Shown: positions 45,146 to 55,945 of the stretch, piece after piece | Numbering within the stretch: the stretch's first letter is position 1 | Layout: each line of letters begins with the position of its first letter | Source of the DNA: Isoetes taiwanensis | Taxonomy: Eukaryota > Streptophyta > Lycopodiopsida > Isoetales > Isoetaceae | Length of the DNA: 64,000 bases | Assembly (NCBI GenBank): GCA_021234155.1 | Contig: JAJEKV010000038.1 | Coordinates: 4,338,847-4,402,846 of the forward strand | Direction: 5' to 3' | Translations under genes and position numbers: made by a program | Notes under the pieces: generated by a model | The model's input: the letters and a program-made list of their open reading frames with translations, nothing else | Told to the model about the DNA's origin: nothing | The model's database searches: none

Positions 45146-46351
45146 GACATTCCTTGGATGGGGACGTCTCTTTGTCACTCCTCCTATTTATTCAGCCTCT
45201 CTTCATTGTTTTATCATCGGCGTTCTCTTGAGCTAGATTTCTCCTTCTTCTCTATCCTATCAGTTTCCCTCACCCTCCCTTCCTTGATGGTTTTTCATTT
45301 GATCGTGTTAGTTATTTCTTTTTCTGTGTCCTTTAAATTTGCATTCTTTATTTCCTCAGCATGGCTTTGTAGCCTTTTGAGGCATACTTATTGGTTTACT
45401 CTTTGTCGGCATGGCTCTAGTATTTTATTTATTCATGTTTTCTCTCGGTGTGGCTTTGTAGTCTCTGAGTCAATATTTATTATTCATGTTTCTCTCGGCG
45501 TGGTGTTGTTGCCTCCGAGATCATATTTATTGTTTTTTCTCGGCGTGGCGCTGTAGCCTCCGAGGCAGCACTAATCGGTTGTTTTTTCCCGCGATGGTCA
45601 TTCCGCGGACGGTTCCCGATTGGTCGGCTGTTATTTCTTTCTCGGCGTGGCCCTGGAGCCTCCGAGTCTTCTTGCCTATGGCATCTAACTCATTGATGGG
45701 TTATTTTTCTTTCAGCCTTGATTCTGCAGGATTGTTTAAGGCTTTGTGGTTGCCATAGTGCGTGGGGTCGTGCTTCAACTATTTGCTTGGGTTTCCTCAG
45801 AAACCCAAGAAGGCGTGGTTCTTGATGAGGAGCAGTCACCGGGTCTTCTTACCTTTGCATCGACCAAGTGGCGGATTAAACTATTTTTTATGTCGTATTC
45901 TTCAGTTTCATCATGCTCTCGATGATTGTCTAGTTTCGGAGCATTTAAAGTTCATATTTCCAAATTTATCTATCCCTAGTGAGGGATCCATTTGTACTCA
46001 ATGTTTTACAAAGCTCAATGAGAACACCACTTCACTTCGGCCGACATAGATGTTGTCATAGGACCCATCCTAGGAAGGATATTTATCTCTATAACTTCAG
46101 TTCCTTTAGAAGTTATAGTTCCCTCATTTCAGTTCAGCTAGAAATGACCTCAATTCCGTTAGAGGATTTTTGTTCCTTTTTCAACTAGGGCTGGCCTCAG
46201 TTCACTTAGAGGACTTAATTTCTTTACAGTCGTTAGTAAAGAATTTAGCAATTCTATGCATAACAATATCTAGATATTTTATCAATAAAACAATTGCAAT
46301 AATAATATGGAATTCCAAATATAAAGTTTTGTAGGCCTCGAACTTTGCCTA

Positions 46352-47463
46352 TTATTCCTGCAAAGTTCTTTCGTATTCGTCCACCAAGGAACCGTATTCT
46401 TTTAGTTGAATCTTAGAATACCATACCGCATCGGTGGACGGATGAAATTTAAATTTCACGAGATACCTTCGATAAGAGGAACTTCTAGTCTCCTTATCTT
46501 GATGTGTCAATATTTTCTCCGGTTCCAGCACCTCTTCATCATCTTTAATGTTGGGAGGTTCCGATTGCTCCATTATCTGCAAAATCTCAGGAGAAATTTC
46601 ACTTCCCTTATAGGGTTTCAGTATTCCCACATTAAAAACTGGGTGCAAGTTAGTCCATTTCCCACATAAATGTAAACGATAAGCATTCTCACCGACTTTG
46701 TCGTCAACTTGGAATGGACCATAATACCTAGGGGCCAGTTTTACATACCGATTACCCATCTTCCGTAGACACTTCTTTGGAAGATGAATTCAAACACATT
46801 GATCTTTTTTGTAAACAACCCTTTTTCGTTTCTTTGCAAGTTTGGAAGCCATCAATTCCGACTTTTTACGGATTCGCGCCTTTACTTCTCATAAGATATT
46901 GCAAAGTCGTAGTGGCTTCATCGGAGCGGTACTTCTCCACCTAGTTTACGCAATTGGAGATTCCAAAGAATATCTATATACTACTTCAAAAGGAGTTCTT
47001 TGGGTAGCGAGAGTGCAGGTGTTATTATAGGCAAACTCAATAGATAAAGATATTCTTCCCACCGGCTTTTCCTTTCAGCAACATAAGATCTCGACATATC
47101 TTCAATAACTTCGATTAACAACCTCGGGATGACCATCCGTTTTGGGGATGATATGCGATGGAAAACTTTAAAGTCGTGCCTAAGTTTTCATAAGTCCACC
47201 CCAAAATTTGCTTTCTGAATAGGGATCCCTATCTATTATGATTGCATCGGCATCCCATGGACCTTAAATATTTCCTTTAAGAAAATCTTGCTTTTTTTAG
47301 GCGGGCGATCATGCTAGATTTACAAGGAATAAAATGAACTGTTTAGACAACTTTGTCTACTCTTGTCCAAATTTGATCATTCTTGTGGATAGTCTTTGGT
47401 AACCCTTGAATAAAATCCATGGTGATATGCTTCCATGGTTTTTTGGAATAGGCAAAGGCTGTA
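46352..47463 (-). pseudogene. Gypsy integrase core and chromodomain-like C-terminus
   Basis: Upstream part (47463-46760) is frame-broken. Visible blocks are PLPIPKKPWKHITMDFIQGL, HFIPCKS and AYHPQNG (integrase Y-H-P-Q-T-D-G box). The last frame (46759-46352) is open: KLAPRYYGPFQV, YRLHLCGKW, LHPVFNVGILKPYKG, then EPEKILTHQDKETRSSSYRR and YLVKFKFHPSTDAVW, matching a chromodomain tail that in chromoviruses targets integration to heterochromatin. Confidence 0.85.
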
Positions 47464-48357
47464 CTAATCCGGCGGGGAGCTTACCGATAGAAGCTTTTGT
47501 TGACAAATAAAACATGCTTGACATATTTTCTTACATCTCTTTCCGGCTTTGGCCAAAAGAAAGCGTCGTTTAGCGGTTTGCCAAAGTAGCACGAAAATCC
47601 TCGATGACCGAAAGTATGGAGGTTCATGACATTCTGTATAACTTTCAACTTTGTATGCTTGTGTAATACAAGTACGATTTCGATAGAATAATAATCCATT
47701 ATGGATTCTATACTCTGCCAAAGAATCTCTTCCATCCTTTTGTACCTGTGGGTACGGAGTAGCAAAGGAGGGGTCGTTCATATATTCTTCTTTCATAGGT
47801 TCCAAATCAACAAATTCTGCTACAGATATAGCTTGAATACTTATCCGACTTAATGCATCTGCAACCTGGTTCTCCTTCCCAGGCTTATATTCAAGTTGCA
47901 TCCCTTCGAAATCCTTTATAGTGTCAATGAGCTTTAATTGCCGTGCATTGATAATGTCCTGTGTTTGTATATGTTTCAAGCTTTGCTAATCAAAACGAGC
48001 CACAAACTTAGACCCCATAAGATAGTGCCTCCACTTCTTGAGTGCATGTACTAAGGCAATCAATTCCTTTTCATAAGTACTATACTTTTGCTCTAAAGGT
48101 TTGAGCATTCGGCTGACATAAGCTAATGGATGTCCATCTTGCATCGATCTTGCACCAATAGCATTTCCACTTGCACGCCGGAACAACTTGTAAAAGGCTT
48201 GTTCGGTCGGTGCCACTAACTTTGGTTCGATTTGCGTGTTCTCTTTTAAAATTCGGAAAGCTTCCTCGGCTTCCGGATTCCAAACAAAGGGGGTATCTTT
48301 CTTTAAAAACCTGCTAAGAGGAAGGGTTCTTTCACAAATCTTCGATAGTAACTGCAC
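47464..48357 (-). pseudogene. Gypsy RNase H and integrase zinc-binding region
   Basis: The 48357-47986 frame has RASGNAIGA (catalytic Asp lost), HPLAYVSRMLKPLEQKYSTY and EKELIALVHALKKWRHYL. The next frame has FEGMQLEYKPGKENQVADAL, then the integrase HHCC region, split over two frames by a frameshift near 47640 (NLHTFGHRGF and VKHVLFVNKSF in the second frame). Joined text is not intact. Confidence 0.88.
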
Positions 48358-49044
48358 AACTGCACAAAAGATCGTAAGTCCTTGAGATTTTTAGGTCGAG
48401 GCCAATCAATAATAACCCTAATCTTTTCGGAATCCATCCGTATGCCTTCTTTGGATATGATATGACCTAAATATCCAACTTCTTGCATAAAGAACCTGCT
48501 TTTGGACTCATTAACAAACAACTTATTTTGCCTCAGAAGGTCAAAAACCTGTTGAAGGTGTTGCTTGTGCTCCTCAATAGTCCTACTATATATAAGTATA
48601 TCGTCAAAGAAGACTACAACACTTTTCCCTAAGACAGGTGCTAGAACTCTCCCCATAAGACGATAGAAAATTGCCGGAGCATTGGTCAGACCAAAAGGCA
48701 TTACACGAAACTCATAGTGACCAAAAGTTGTTCTGGATGCCGTTTTACCAATGTCTTCTTCCTTTATTCGGATTTGATGATATCCTGATTTCAAATGCAA
48801 GCACCTCGTAATTCATCAAATAGGTCATCTGCTCTGGGCACTGGGAATTTATCCTTAATAGTCAACTTATTAAGAGCTCTATAATCCACACACATTCTAT
48901 ATCCACAGGTGCGCCAAAAGGGGAACAGCTTGGCCATATTAGCTGTCGTTCTAACATCTCTACTATCTGTTTCTCAAGCTCTAATTTCTCAAAATGGCTG
49001 ACTCTATAAGGTGCCCTGTTTGGAGGTTTAGCGTTTTCTTGCAA
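48303..49044 (-). pseudogene. Gypsy reverse transcriptase
   Basis: The N-terminal piece (49044-48862) has [20 protein letters not shown] and SCSPFGAPV. The main piece (48800-48303) has [23 protein letters not shown] and the catalytic box VVFFDDILIYS, where Tyr-Val/Leu-Asp-Asp is Phe-Phe-Asp-Asp. It continues with YLGHIISKEGI and thumb text PKNLKDLRSFVQLCSYYRRF. A frameshift near 48820-48860 separates the two pieces. Confidence 0.92.
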
Positions 49045-49093
49045 CTGTATAGCATGATCCTCTGGACGATGAGGAGGTAGATCTAAAGTTTCC

Positions 49094-49560
49094 TCATCTT
49101 TGAAGAGATCGTCGAATTGTCTCGAGAAAAGCTGTACAACTTCGAGAGGCTTTTGTGATGGTGGTCGAGTTTCTCAAGTAAATAAAGTATGATTCAGCTT
49201 CGCCCTGTATTAACTTCTTAGTTTCAGAGTATGTCAGTAGGGGTTCAGCTTGAGATGTGGAATCTGTACACAGCTTCAAGGGTTGCCCTTCAACCATTAT
49301 AGTTACTATCTTTTCCCTGTAATTAGGTCGGGCATCATACTGTTCTCGCCATCCAATTCCTAATATCACATCCATAGTTCCTAGAGGAGCCACAATAAAA
49401 ACTCTTTCTTCGGAATACTGCCCTATTTGGATAGGAGCTACCACATATTTATCACACTGATTCCTAGGACCTTTCAAACCCTGCACCACTGTGATTTTTG
49501 TTTGCAAATCACAGATAGGTAATCCTCAAGTAAAACCATCATCAAGTAAAACAGTCACAT
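49094..49560 (-). pseudogene. Gypsy retropepsin-like protease
   Basis: VILGIGWREQYDA is the family's D-x-I-L-G-M-D-W-L segment, preceded by PIQIGQYSEERVFIVAPLG. The active-site stretch just upstream reads LLDDGF and then stop, so the catalytic Asp-Asp/Ser-Gly-Ala site is damaged. Confidence 0.75.
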
Positions 49561-49586
49561 CTTGACCTTTTACTGAACCTTTCATC

Positions 49587-49880
49587 TTAAACAACCATGC
49601 TTAGAGAGACCTGTATCGTCTTGACAAATTCTTTAGGTATGCAATTTTGCGGTCTCCTTTTTCTGCTCAATAATTTTGCAAGCTTTCCTTTATTTCTTTC
49701 CTCTCCTTCCACTGGAGGTTTTGGTCTATCTTCCACATGGTGAGATTGAGCAACTTGCCTTTCCTTAAGTGACGGCTCTTTAAATTGCACTTTCTTTGTA
49801 TTTTTTTTATCTGCGGGGCTGTATTCTTTAAGGCGATTGGATTGATAATGTGGACCCCCACAATTATAACATCCGGTCTT
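49587..49880 (-). pseudogene. Gypsy gag zinc-knuckle region
   Basis: On the minus strand GCYNCGGPHYQSNR (about 49870-49830) corresponds to a CCHC knuckle with the last Cys replaced by Arg. A Lys/Glu-rich linker follows. Confidence 0.6.
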
Positions 49881-50294
49881 TGGCCCTTTACTCTTTTCTG
49901 TTTGGACTTACATCCGTTATTAGGCGTTTTCCATTTCTCCCGTTAAACCTAGTCTTCACGCTCTTCACGGCCCCTTTTATTTTCTTATCTCTTCTATTTT
50001 CAAATTTTTCCGCTTTTGGTCTTTTTACGTTCCGCGAGCGGCTCCTTCCCATATAACCAACTTACGAGCCTTGGGGTTCAACTTTTCGTTCTGCAGCTCT
50101 GCTTTCTTAATTGCATCTTCCATGTTGGTTGGTTCAATAAGATCTAACTCTGCAAATATGTCCTCCCTCAACCCATTCACGAACTTCCTTAAGAGTTAAG
50201 GTGTTCACTAAGTTCTAACTTGTGAACCTAGATGACTAAATTTCATGTAATATTAGGACCTTTGTTTCACCATCATCTGTTTAACAAGGTCCCA

Positions 50295-50744
50295 TTATTT
50301 TTGCAATATCACATGTAATAGTTTGCGAGGCGGGTAATGGGCTTCAAATGCACTCACGAAAAACTGCCCATGAGTTAACCCGGGCTGCATCAATCTGCGA
50401 CCTTGCCACCAAACTTGAGCTTGTTCATCTAAATATGTGTCCATGGCTTGCAGTTTCTCTTGTTCGGTCGCGTTAACTCTCTCAAAGAACTTTTCCCATA
50501 TCCCCAGGAAGCTTATTATTTGCATTGGCTTAACGGACGCTCCGCCAGTAAAATATGGCAGATCAACTTTTTCCAACCATTTAGGAGCTTTATCCCTTTT
50601 AGTTGGCGTATCAGTTTCAGTAGTCTTCAAAGGCTCTGGGTTATCAGGCACTTGCGGCGGATTTTCAGGTATGAACAGGTGGAGGATCTCTAGGTAATGG
50701 AGGTGGCTGGACATTACTGGGAAGAAAACCATAGAGTAGAGCAA
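50295..50744 (-). pseudogene. Gypsy gag (retrotransposon gag domain)
   Basis: A 149-codon frame with KVDLPYFTGGASVKPMQIIS, WEKFFERVNATEQEKLQAMD, TYLDEQAQVWWQGRR and FEAHYPPR. These match the plant retrotransposon gag (capsid) domain pattern LPxFxG..p..W....ekyF......e.ekv......l.g.A..Ww. Its C-terminal end is broken before the knuckle. Confidence 0.85.
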
Positions 50745-50897
50745 TCTGCTCTAATTTATACTGGTAATCCTCTGGGGATGTAGGCTGTGGTAGTGCTATC
50801 TGGGTAGCGATGAAATCGGCAGTTCTTAAGGCCTGCTAATATTGCTTTTCAGAGATATTGTAACGGTGTGCCATCGTCGCAGGTTCAAGAGCGGACT

Positions 50898-50910
50898 GGC
50901 TCTGATACCA
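50898..50910 (-). other. Primer binding site, initiator Met tRNA type
   Basis: Minus strand TGGTATCAGAGCC lies three bases inside the 5' LTR end, complementary to the 3' end of plant initiator Met tRNA. Confidence 0.93.
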
Positions 50911-50913
50911 AAT

Positions 50914-51574
50914 TGATACAATGAAGGAAATTTAAACAATTCAAACAACTAAATACTAACAAAAACTCCACTTCAATCTTTAGAAGGGATTAACCACCCA
51001 ACCGGGCTCAATCTTTAGAGCAAGAAGTCGTTATCTTACTCCACAACCACAACAGGAAGATGAAGACAAAAGTATTCAAACACTGCAAACTATCTAGTCT
51101 AGCATTGGCTATAGCGGATCAAACGACCTATTCAAGCACCCAGCAGGGTTCTGATTGAAAAATAAGGGAGAACGACTGTATTTAAAGACAATACTAACTA
51201 TTTCCGGATTCCCTTTTTCCTTCCTAAATATCTATCAGAAAAAGGTTAAGAACTCCAAATAGCCCAGATTCGGCCAAATCATCTGCGTTTCAACCTTTTC
51301 ATTAGTTGGATCGAACCCTTTTCTCCTATTTCCGGATGATCTGTTACGATCCCGGAATAATATCGCTGAAGGGTCCGCGACCCGTTATCAGCCAGGCTAT
51401 TTTTAAGTTAAATGTTTGACCATTGATTCATATCATAAAATATTAATCTTAACTATCTAGCCAAAATATCAATTAATCTATCCTTAGCAATTAATTCTAG
51501 CCTTTGGACTACTAACCCCCGTTGGTTGTACATGAGCCACTCCCCCCGAGCCGGCTTTAAGCCGTAACAATGCC
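50914..51574 (-). repeat. Gypsy 5' LTR
   Basis: Minus strand TGTTACGGC...GTATCA, TG...CA bounded. About 98 percent identical by eye to 34399-35044. Confidence 0.93.
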
Positions 51575-51620
51575 TGTGAGGAACCCATGCCCGGTGTCAC
51601 AAAGCACACAAGAACAACAT
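51575..51620. repeat. Dispersed repeat R, copy 2 (right part)
   Basis: Continuation of 34080-34395 after the gypsy insertion: GTGAGGAACCCATGCCCGG then TGTCACAAAGCAC. Confidence 0.85.
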
Positions 51621-51639
51621 AGAACATCACATGTCATAA

Positions 51640-52850
51640 TCTGGTAATTGCTTCAATACGTCTTATTGTCTTAGTATTGTATTATGTACTTGGATCCTCC
51701 GGGGTCGGACTTCCAGGTTCGGTGTCCTGTGTAGGTCTGGCAGACACCTGCATAAATGGGTAGAAGCGACTACTCATAAATGTCTAGACGGTTTTGCCCA
51801 GTTGGTTAAGGGCATGTCGGTTAGGAACATTACAGTTCTGAAGACCCAAAATCCAGTATTGCTCTGCGAGATCTGGAGTTTGGAAGAAAATCCATTATCC
51901 TTCCAGCTGCTGCGAATTTTGGTGAGTCCCAACTCCCAAATATCTAGCTACATCCAATTTTTCTTGGAATCCAACACTCAGATGGTCCCAATTTGATTTG
52001 CAAAGAGGCAAAACAGAGATACCACCCTGGTGCTCTGCTCTTTACGCTGAGACTTCAATGCCTTTAAGATGCAAGGCAGTGTTTTTAAGATGCAAGATGC
52101 AGTGTTCTATCATGATACGATTTTTTCCAACATAGCTTCTGAATTTCACAAGCTTCTATACTGTGCTTTTGAGCTTTATGCACACAACAGGTACAACACA
52201 GGGGCACTTAACCGTTTTTGTTCAAATCGAGTACAGGGATCTTCCTGTCCTCACAAATTATTCGACACATTTAGCTATTCTTGGAGAACAAAAGAGTTGT
52301 CTTATGGCACAACATAGGCAAGTTTCAGTCAGATAATCTGCATATTTCGACAGGAACATGGTCTTACCTTAGTCGGCATGGTTTTGCCTTGACAAACAAG
52401 CACCAAACAAATTTTTTTTTGCATCAAGACTTCAATCTTCTGGGGCAATATTCTTTGCAGTTCCAAAGGATCCAGCTAGCTACCGTTTTCCTCAAAAGCT
52501 CTATGGATTTGTATTTAAATGACCATATCGGGCTCCATGGTCCTGCCACAAGAGTGAAGGTTGCCAAGCTATGACAGCTCCTGCACTAGCTGAATCGGCT
52601 GCTACCACCAACATATTGAAACGTCGGCTGATCATATCTGTAGGCTTTATCATATCCCCCTTGCGACGTTTGTATTCTTGGAGATATATAAACTGGACAT
52701 CCAAGTTAGACAGATAAGATGATGTCCGGTTCCGCTTAAGTGGGAAAAAGAACCATCCCCTGAACATTCCATGAAATTAACTCCATTGAGGTTCTGAAGG
52801 GGTTGGAGCAGGGGACCCCAGCGGCAATGGCAATATTTCTCAAACTGACG
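51640..52850. other. Gap, no gene supported
   Basis: A block with CTCCGGGGTCGGACTTCCAG (about 51697-51720) is the inverted copy of 32770-32800. The rest shows short frames only. Confidence 0.5.
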
Positions 52851-52889
52851 TGGTGTAGCAGCCTCTTCAACCTCTTCAACTATATTAGC

Positions 52890-53590
52890 CCACTAAAGTG
52901 GTGAGAAATGACCATGGTGGGGACTAATGGGAGGTGAAGTGACTCGTGACTCATCTTGCCGTAGATGCTGGGACACTGCAGAGTTAAGGCCTTTTGCTGT
53001 TCTTCGAGGATGGCAAAAAGCAGATGGGTGTTTAGGTGGAGGGTGGATACCTCGACGATCAATATCCATGTATTGACTACGAGTCACCTCTGTTTGCTCT
53101 TGCGTCCTTTGAATCTCCTCCAACTTTTGCATATGCCTTTCAGGAATAGACAATGAGGAATTTGCATCTGGATTAGTAGTGGAATGGTCTTCAAATAGAT
53201 GGAAAACATCCATGGGTACCGGGACAACATCAACGGGGCGAACATGCGGGGAGCCAAGTAGTGGGGTGCGGGAGGTCTACAATGCTAGAAAAAAGTAGGT
53301 GCCGCAGGGAACATAAGAACTAGCTCAGGGCCATTGAGTAATCGCAGCTTGAAAGGAAAGAATATGGAACCACTTTGGACAACAATAGTCTGAGGCAAAT
53401 CACGATCAATGAGTCTTGCAAAACAAATCTTGGTCAGGCCATTCGTGATAGAGTGCTGAAGATGCAACCCTATCTTATTTGCAATGGCCGTAATGAACTC
53501 TAAATCCTACATTTCTGGAGGAAAGTTCTCAATGGCAATCCAAAATGGAGCACGTAAAGCATCTAGTTTGCCCAGAAAAGAACTAGGAAC
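52890..53590 (-). pseudogene. LINE ORF1-like (DUF4283-type) relic
   Basis: Minus-strand text APFWIAIENFPPEM, stop, DLEFITAIANKIGLHLQHSI then TKICFARLIDRDLPQTI matches the plant LINE ORF1/DUF4283 pattern (xxVWVRLPxLPxEFWDxExLxxIxxxIG...ARxCVExDLxxPLPxxI). A nonsense codon replaces the expected Trp. The later frame at 53213-52893 is Gln/Glu/Pro-rich and may be its C-terminal tail. No RT follows. Confidence 0.55.
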
Positions 53591-53599
53591 ATATTATTG

Positions 53600-54800
53600 A
53601 TACAAAAGAATGCCTCCATAGAGGGTCAATACCATGTTCAATGAGCTGGGTGGCTGGCTCACGAATCGAACATAAGAAGAAAACATTGTTGATCTTTTGC
53701 TATAAGCTTGATGGACTGATGAGCTGGCAGAAACAAGGGTCAAAAAACTTCTTGTCTTAAAGTACCTCCAACATGCATTGGAGGTTGCACTTGCCCAAAA
53801 GCAGCTCGAACATGTACATGATGAACAAGGTGGTCAGAAGAACTTCCAACATGCATTGGAGGAGCACCTGATGCAGGACCATGTCTAGAAGATGCTGTAT
53901 GACCTCCAACTGGCATGAGACATCCAACACGTATTAGAAGTGACGAGTCCTCAAATCAACCTCCACTGAACATGTGTGGAAAGCCTAGCTCCTTGTGTGC
54001 AATTGAATCTCCACCACCAACAACACAAGAAAACGTGACCGTAGTGGCTTGGAGGGAAACCACAGTCAAAGCTCCAAGAGAAGAGGAGGGACTGGAACAA
54101 GAAGCTGAGAAGGAGAGACACCTGAAGCTCCTGTATCTATAAACTTGCCAGCAGAAGTGGACATAACATGGGGTAATGCTGCTAAGGGATTAAGATGCAC
54201 AGATGCGCTTTCCCTTTCCCCATCAGAGCCTGGCCCATCACGGGTTAGCCTATGAGCATCCAAGACACCCATCCGTGGAGAAACCGCTATTGAATCCATA
54301 TCAACATTCTGTTGTGGCATGGCTGAGTTACTTCTGCGTTTTGGAGGGCTATGACTGCATCTCGTCATCTCCACCAAAAGAGACTAAGGTGATCAGACCT
54401 TAATCCACCTGCAGTTTGACAAATCTCCTGGGCAAAACTGATACCACTGAGAAGCCTTCCTCCAAGAAGCCCAAGCACGCCTAAGACCAACACCGTTTGA
54501 GAGAGTTATGACCCTAGCACCAAAAGGGCCAAAACTATCAGACTCTTTCTCTGCACCTCAATGCTTGGACAAGGATGTCAAGGGCTTTTCAAGCATCCAA
54601 AGCGGACACCGCTTGTGAGAGTTATGGCCAAACCCTACCAGCACAGAGGGCTGGAGTTGGCAGACCCTGTTTCTACACCCTTCATCATATGGTATTCTTC
54701 TGAGGCCTTGGCTAAAACGAAAAAACCTTGTCAATGTGATGAACTAAGTTTGGTATAAAGGAATCGATAATACTTGTAGGAACTTCTGGAGTCCTGAGAA
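53600..54800. other. Low-complexity Pro/Ser frames, no gene called
   Basis: Frames on both strands (for example 54066-54377 minus with SPPKRRSNSAMPQQNVDMDS) could belong to the same LINE ORF1 region. A loose repeat of about 117 bp spans 54500-54690. Confidence 0.35.
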
Positions 54801-55214
54801 TATTGAATTGGATGATGTTCCATCAATTGCTCTTATGCTACGTCCACTAGAAGAAAGGCTAATTTCATTGAGAACATCATTTGCACAACTATCCATATGT
54901 CAACATCGAATAAAATGTATTGATGTATAGCATTGAGACGGCACAAAACCACTTCCTGGGTTTGATGAGGAAGATGCTACCAACCTTGAGACAACCACCA
55001 AAAGAAAATGGGGGGTATAATCCACAATGCCAAAATCAATAACAAAAGGGCAATAAATGCCTTGACGCCTTGTTTGATCGATTTATGTCATTTTGAAAAT
55101 TTCCGAGAGAAATATTGGCTCTCGAAAGGGGGTTGGATTCCAAAAAACGGCGAGCCGAATACGCCGTGCATAATTATTAAGTTTATTATAATATGAGAAT
55201 CAATTTTATTGTAG

Positions 55215-55290
55215 TAATGCTGCATGGCGCAGATGGTTAGTTCATTTGGTTTTCAAATTTCTTGTGCAAGTTCGAGCCCTATTTTTTAAC
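55215..55290 (+). repeat. tRNA-derived SINE head
   Basis: TGGCGCAGATGG (55225-55236) fits the Pol III A box TRGYNNARNNGG exactly. AGTTCGAGCCC (55269-55279) fits the B box with one mismatch. A run of T follows. It does not fold as a normal tRNA (no clean anticodon arm), so it is a SINE or tRNA pseudogene. No tail or target duplication was defined. Confidence 0.65.
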
Positions 55291-55309
55291 ATTTTTTTAA
55301 CTTTAACTT

Positions 55310-55520
55310 TGGGGGTATTCAATTTGTGGAATAAGTAACTTTGGGGGTATTCGGCTTCTGGAATAAGGCATGCAAAACCACGTGTCTAATACCCTTTACT
55401 CCACGAGTCAAATACCCCCTAGAATCAAGTCCAAATGGGGAGCCAATAGATGCACCGGAAGAGTCAAATACCCCCTAGAATCAAGTCCAAATGGGGAGCC
55501 AATAGATGCACCGGAATTTT
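55310..55520. repeat. 57-bp tandem duplication and GGGGGTATTC repeats
   Basis: GAGTCAAATACCCCCTAGAA and the following 37 bases occur twice head to tail (about 55407-55515). AACTTTGGGGGTATTC occurs twice upstream in opposite sense to the TACCCCC words, so the block can fold back. Confidence 0.9.
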
Positions 55521-55945
55521 TCGTCTGACATTTGAAAAGTTGGAATTTGACAACTTGGATGTCATGCAAAAGGCATAAAACTAACATCTTGTTTGATAAA
55601 AAAATCTGATTCTTGCCATTTTGAATTTTTGCATGGCATTTGAAATGGGATTTGAGAACTTTTATGTGATGGATGGAGAAGGCATAACAAAAGACATAAA
55701 ATCGTCAAATTCTAACATTAAATTTGAATTAACACAGTCCTGTTTGTCCTTAGTACGGTTCTCAACTTGAAATTTATGGAATTTAGCTAAGGTCAGAGCA
55801 AGGACGTGCCCGTAGTAATGAGACACAAGTTTATTTGCGAAGCACAGAACAACATACAAAATGTTTCCTTTAAATTTTGTGAAACACGAGACCTTTTTCT
55901 TTAAACGAGCGCTAAAGCCTAGCATCTCTCCAACAGTGTGGCAAA

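Larger units (their letters stand above)
35119..46075 (+). mobile_element. Element X, plus-strand copy nested in the gypsy element
   Basis: It starts at CTTGAGCTAGTTTTTTCC, the phrase just downstream of the TATA box in the other copy. It ends with TCGGCCGACATAGATG and CATAGGACCCATCCTAGGA (46037-46075). The stretch from about 41,200 to the end is the inverted homologue of 18,850-24,500. Promoter-like blocks with hairpins recur at 44490-44700 and 45115-45300. The portion between about 36,600 and 41,000 has no counterpart in the minus copy and contains host exon fragments, so it may itself be a further insertion or captured cargo. No transposition protein was recognised. Confidence 0.55.
34399..51574 (-). 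mobile_element. Ty3/gypsy (chromovirus-like) retrotransposon with nested insertion
   Basis: Minus-strand order: 5' LTR (50914-51574), primer site, gag, zinc knuckle, protease, RT, RNase H, integrase, chromodomain-like end (to 46352), polypurine tract (35045-35058), 3' LTR (34399-35044). The two LTRs differ at roughly ten sites in about 640 bp by eye, so insertion was fairly recent. About 11 kb (35,119-46,075) between the integrase end and the polypurine tract is a later insertion of element X. Repeat R is split by the whole unit. Several pol frames are broken. Confidence 0.88.

Noticed and set aside
44537-46075. Simple LTR pair for element X
   Set aside because: Only the promoter block (about 190 bp) and a short end phrase are shared between the two ends in each copy. 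Full-length direct terminal repeats could not be aligned.
55225-55290. Functional tRNA gene
   Set aside because: A and B boxes are good, but no acceptor stem, clean anticodon arm or standard spacing can be drawn.
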